Assembly: GCA_036936605.1 (NCBI GenBank)
Contig: JAUPFV010000005.1
Location: forward strand, 59,912,742 to 59,976,741
DNA length: 64,000 bases
Source of the DNA: Limnanthes douglasii subsp. nivea
Lineage: Eukaryota > Streptophyta > Magnoliopsida > Brassicales > Limnanthaceae
Reading direction: 5' to 3'
Part shown: piece after piece, positions 63,557 through 64,000 of the stretch
How positions within the stretch are numbered: the first letter of the stretch is position 1
Layout: each line of letters starts with the position of its first letter
Notes under the pieces: generated by a model
What the model saw: the letters and a program-made list of their open reading frames with translations, nothing else
Database searches by the model: none
What the model was told of the DNA's origin: nothing
Position numbers and translations under genes: made by a program

Positions 63557-64000
63557 AGGCACCCCCTAGTTCATGGATTGCGTGGTGAAAATCATAAAAT
63601 CTATAAAATAAATCCAAAGTATGTAGCTAAGATAATATTTGTAGATGATTTATTAAAGAATGTGGCCTTCAATAACGTCAGCGTATTAATGATGATTCTT
63701 TTGAATATATAACGGTAAGCTGACACGTGGCGACAGTAGGAGGCGTGTAGGTGCGAGTGGTCTGACATTAAAGCCATAATTAAAAAAATGGCGCTTTGGT
63801 TTTTATTGGAGACGTTTAGGGTTGTACTTGACCGTCACTAATTACGTGTGCAGTTAACATCTAGTATCTAACCCTGATTTACTTGAGTTTACAAACCATT
63901 ACTTTTTTCAATTAACATCCTGGTGAATATCGCAAGACAAAAATGAAATTCTTTTCGTTAGTGAAATCTTTCTTCTAGTTGATTTGTATTTTCCACATAG
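63557..64000. other. Start of T5 internal region, possible antisense-gene promoter
   Basis: Follows the putative polypurine tract. A G-box CTGACACGTGGC lies at about 63720-63731. If T5 resembles T1-T3, an antisense gene on the plus strand would begin beyond the window end. No coding sequence is visible in these 444 bp. Confidence 0.35.

Overview
The window is plant nuclear DNA, most likely from a eudicot. It is AT-rich, and almost everything recognisable in it is transposable-element sequence. I found no convincing host gene, tRNA, rRNA or CRISPR array. The element families are typical of plants: Ty1/copia elements with initiator-tRNA-Met-type primer sites, Ty3/gypsy elements of the Tat lineage with a second RNase H, a MULE, hAT-like MITEs and a Helitron helicase remnant. 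Spliceosomal introns in two transposon genes also point to a plant.

Layout. 0.2-1.0 kb: Helitron helicase remnant (-). 1.1-1.85 kb: copia integrase scrap (+). 3.22-10.86 kb: a hAT-like MITE split by a complete MULE (3868-10805, perfect 10-bp target duplication). The MULE carries a decayed MURA transposase (+) and a small two-exon GRF zinc-finger gene (-). 10.86-11.15 kb: copia 5'-end relic. 12.37-13.05 kb: second hAT-like MITE with its target duplication. 13.92-14.28 kb: long palindrome. 15.07-19.71 kb: old copia element A (+). 19.8-26.1 kb: degenerate tandem repeat split by copia element B (-, 19959-25708), one of whose LTRs contains a gypsy solo LTR. 26.6-36.65 kb: degenerate Tat element T1 (+). 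36.7-39.6 kb: copia fragment C (-). 39.6-61.4 kb: a nested stack in which an old Tat remnant T4 is split by old Tat element T3 (+), which has a solo LTR in its left LTR and is itself split by young, apparently intact Tat element T2 (-, 46214-56480). 62.0-62.3 kb: small hAT-like MITE. 62.9-64.0 kb: probable 3' LTR and start of a fifth Tat-type element running off the window.

The most interesting system is in the Tat elements. T2 has LTRs that I read as identical and a perfect 5-bp target duplication. Its Gag-protease and RT-RNaseH-aRNH-integrase frames are separated by a single in-frame UAG (UAG CAG UUU). At the same position T1 has UAG CAA UUA, the tobacco-mosaic-virus type readthrough context. 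This suggests Pol is made by stop-codon readthrough. Between pol and the 3' LTR each of T1, T2 and T3 carries a second gene on the opposite strand. In T2 it is open: 896 codons after removal of a 75-bp intron, with its own TATA box. T1 keeps the same intron position. Its product has a domain resembling Pfam Transposase_28 (putative gypsy type transposon), basic regions and a long coiled coil.

All assignments come from reading the sequence and remembered family motifs. No alignment or database search was run, and boundaries marked approximate are by eye.
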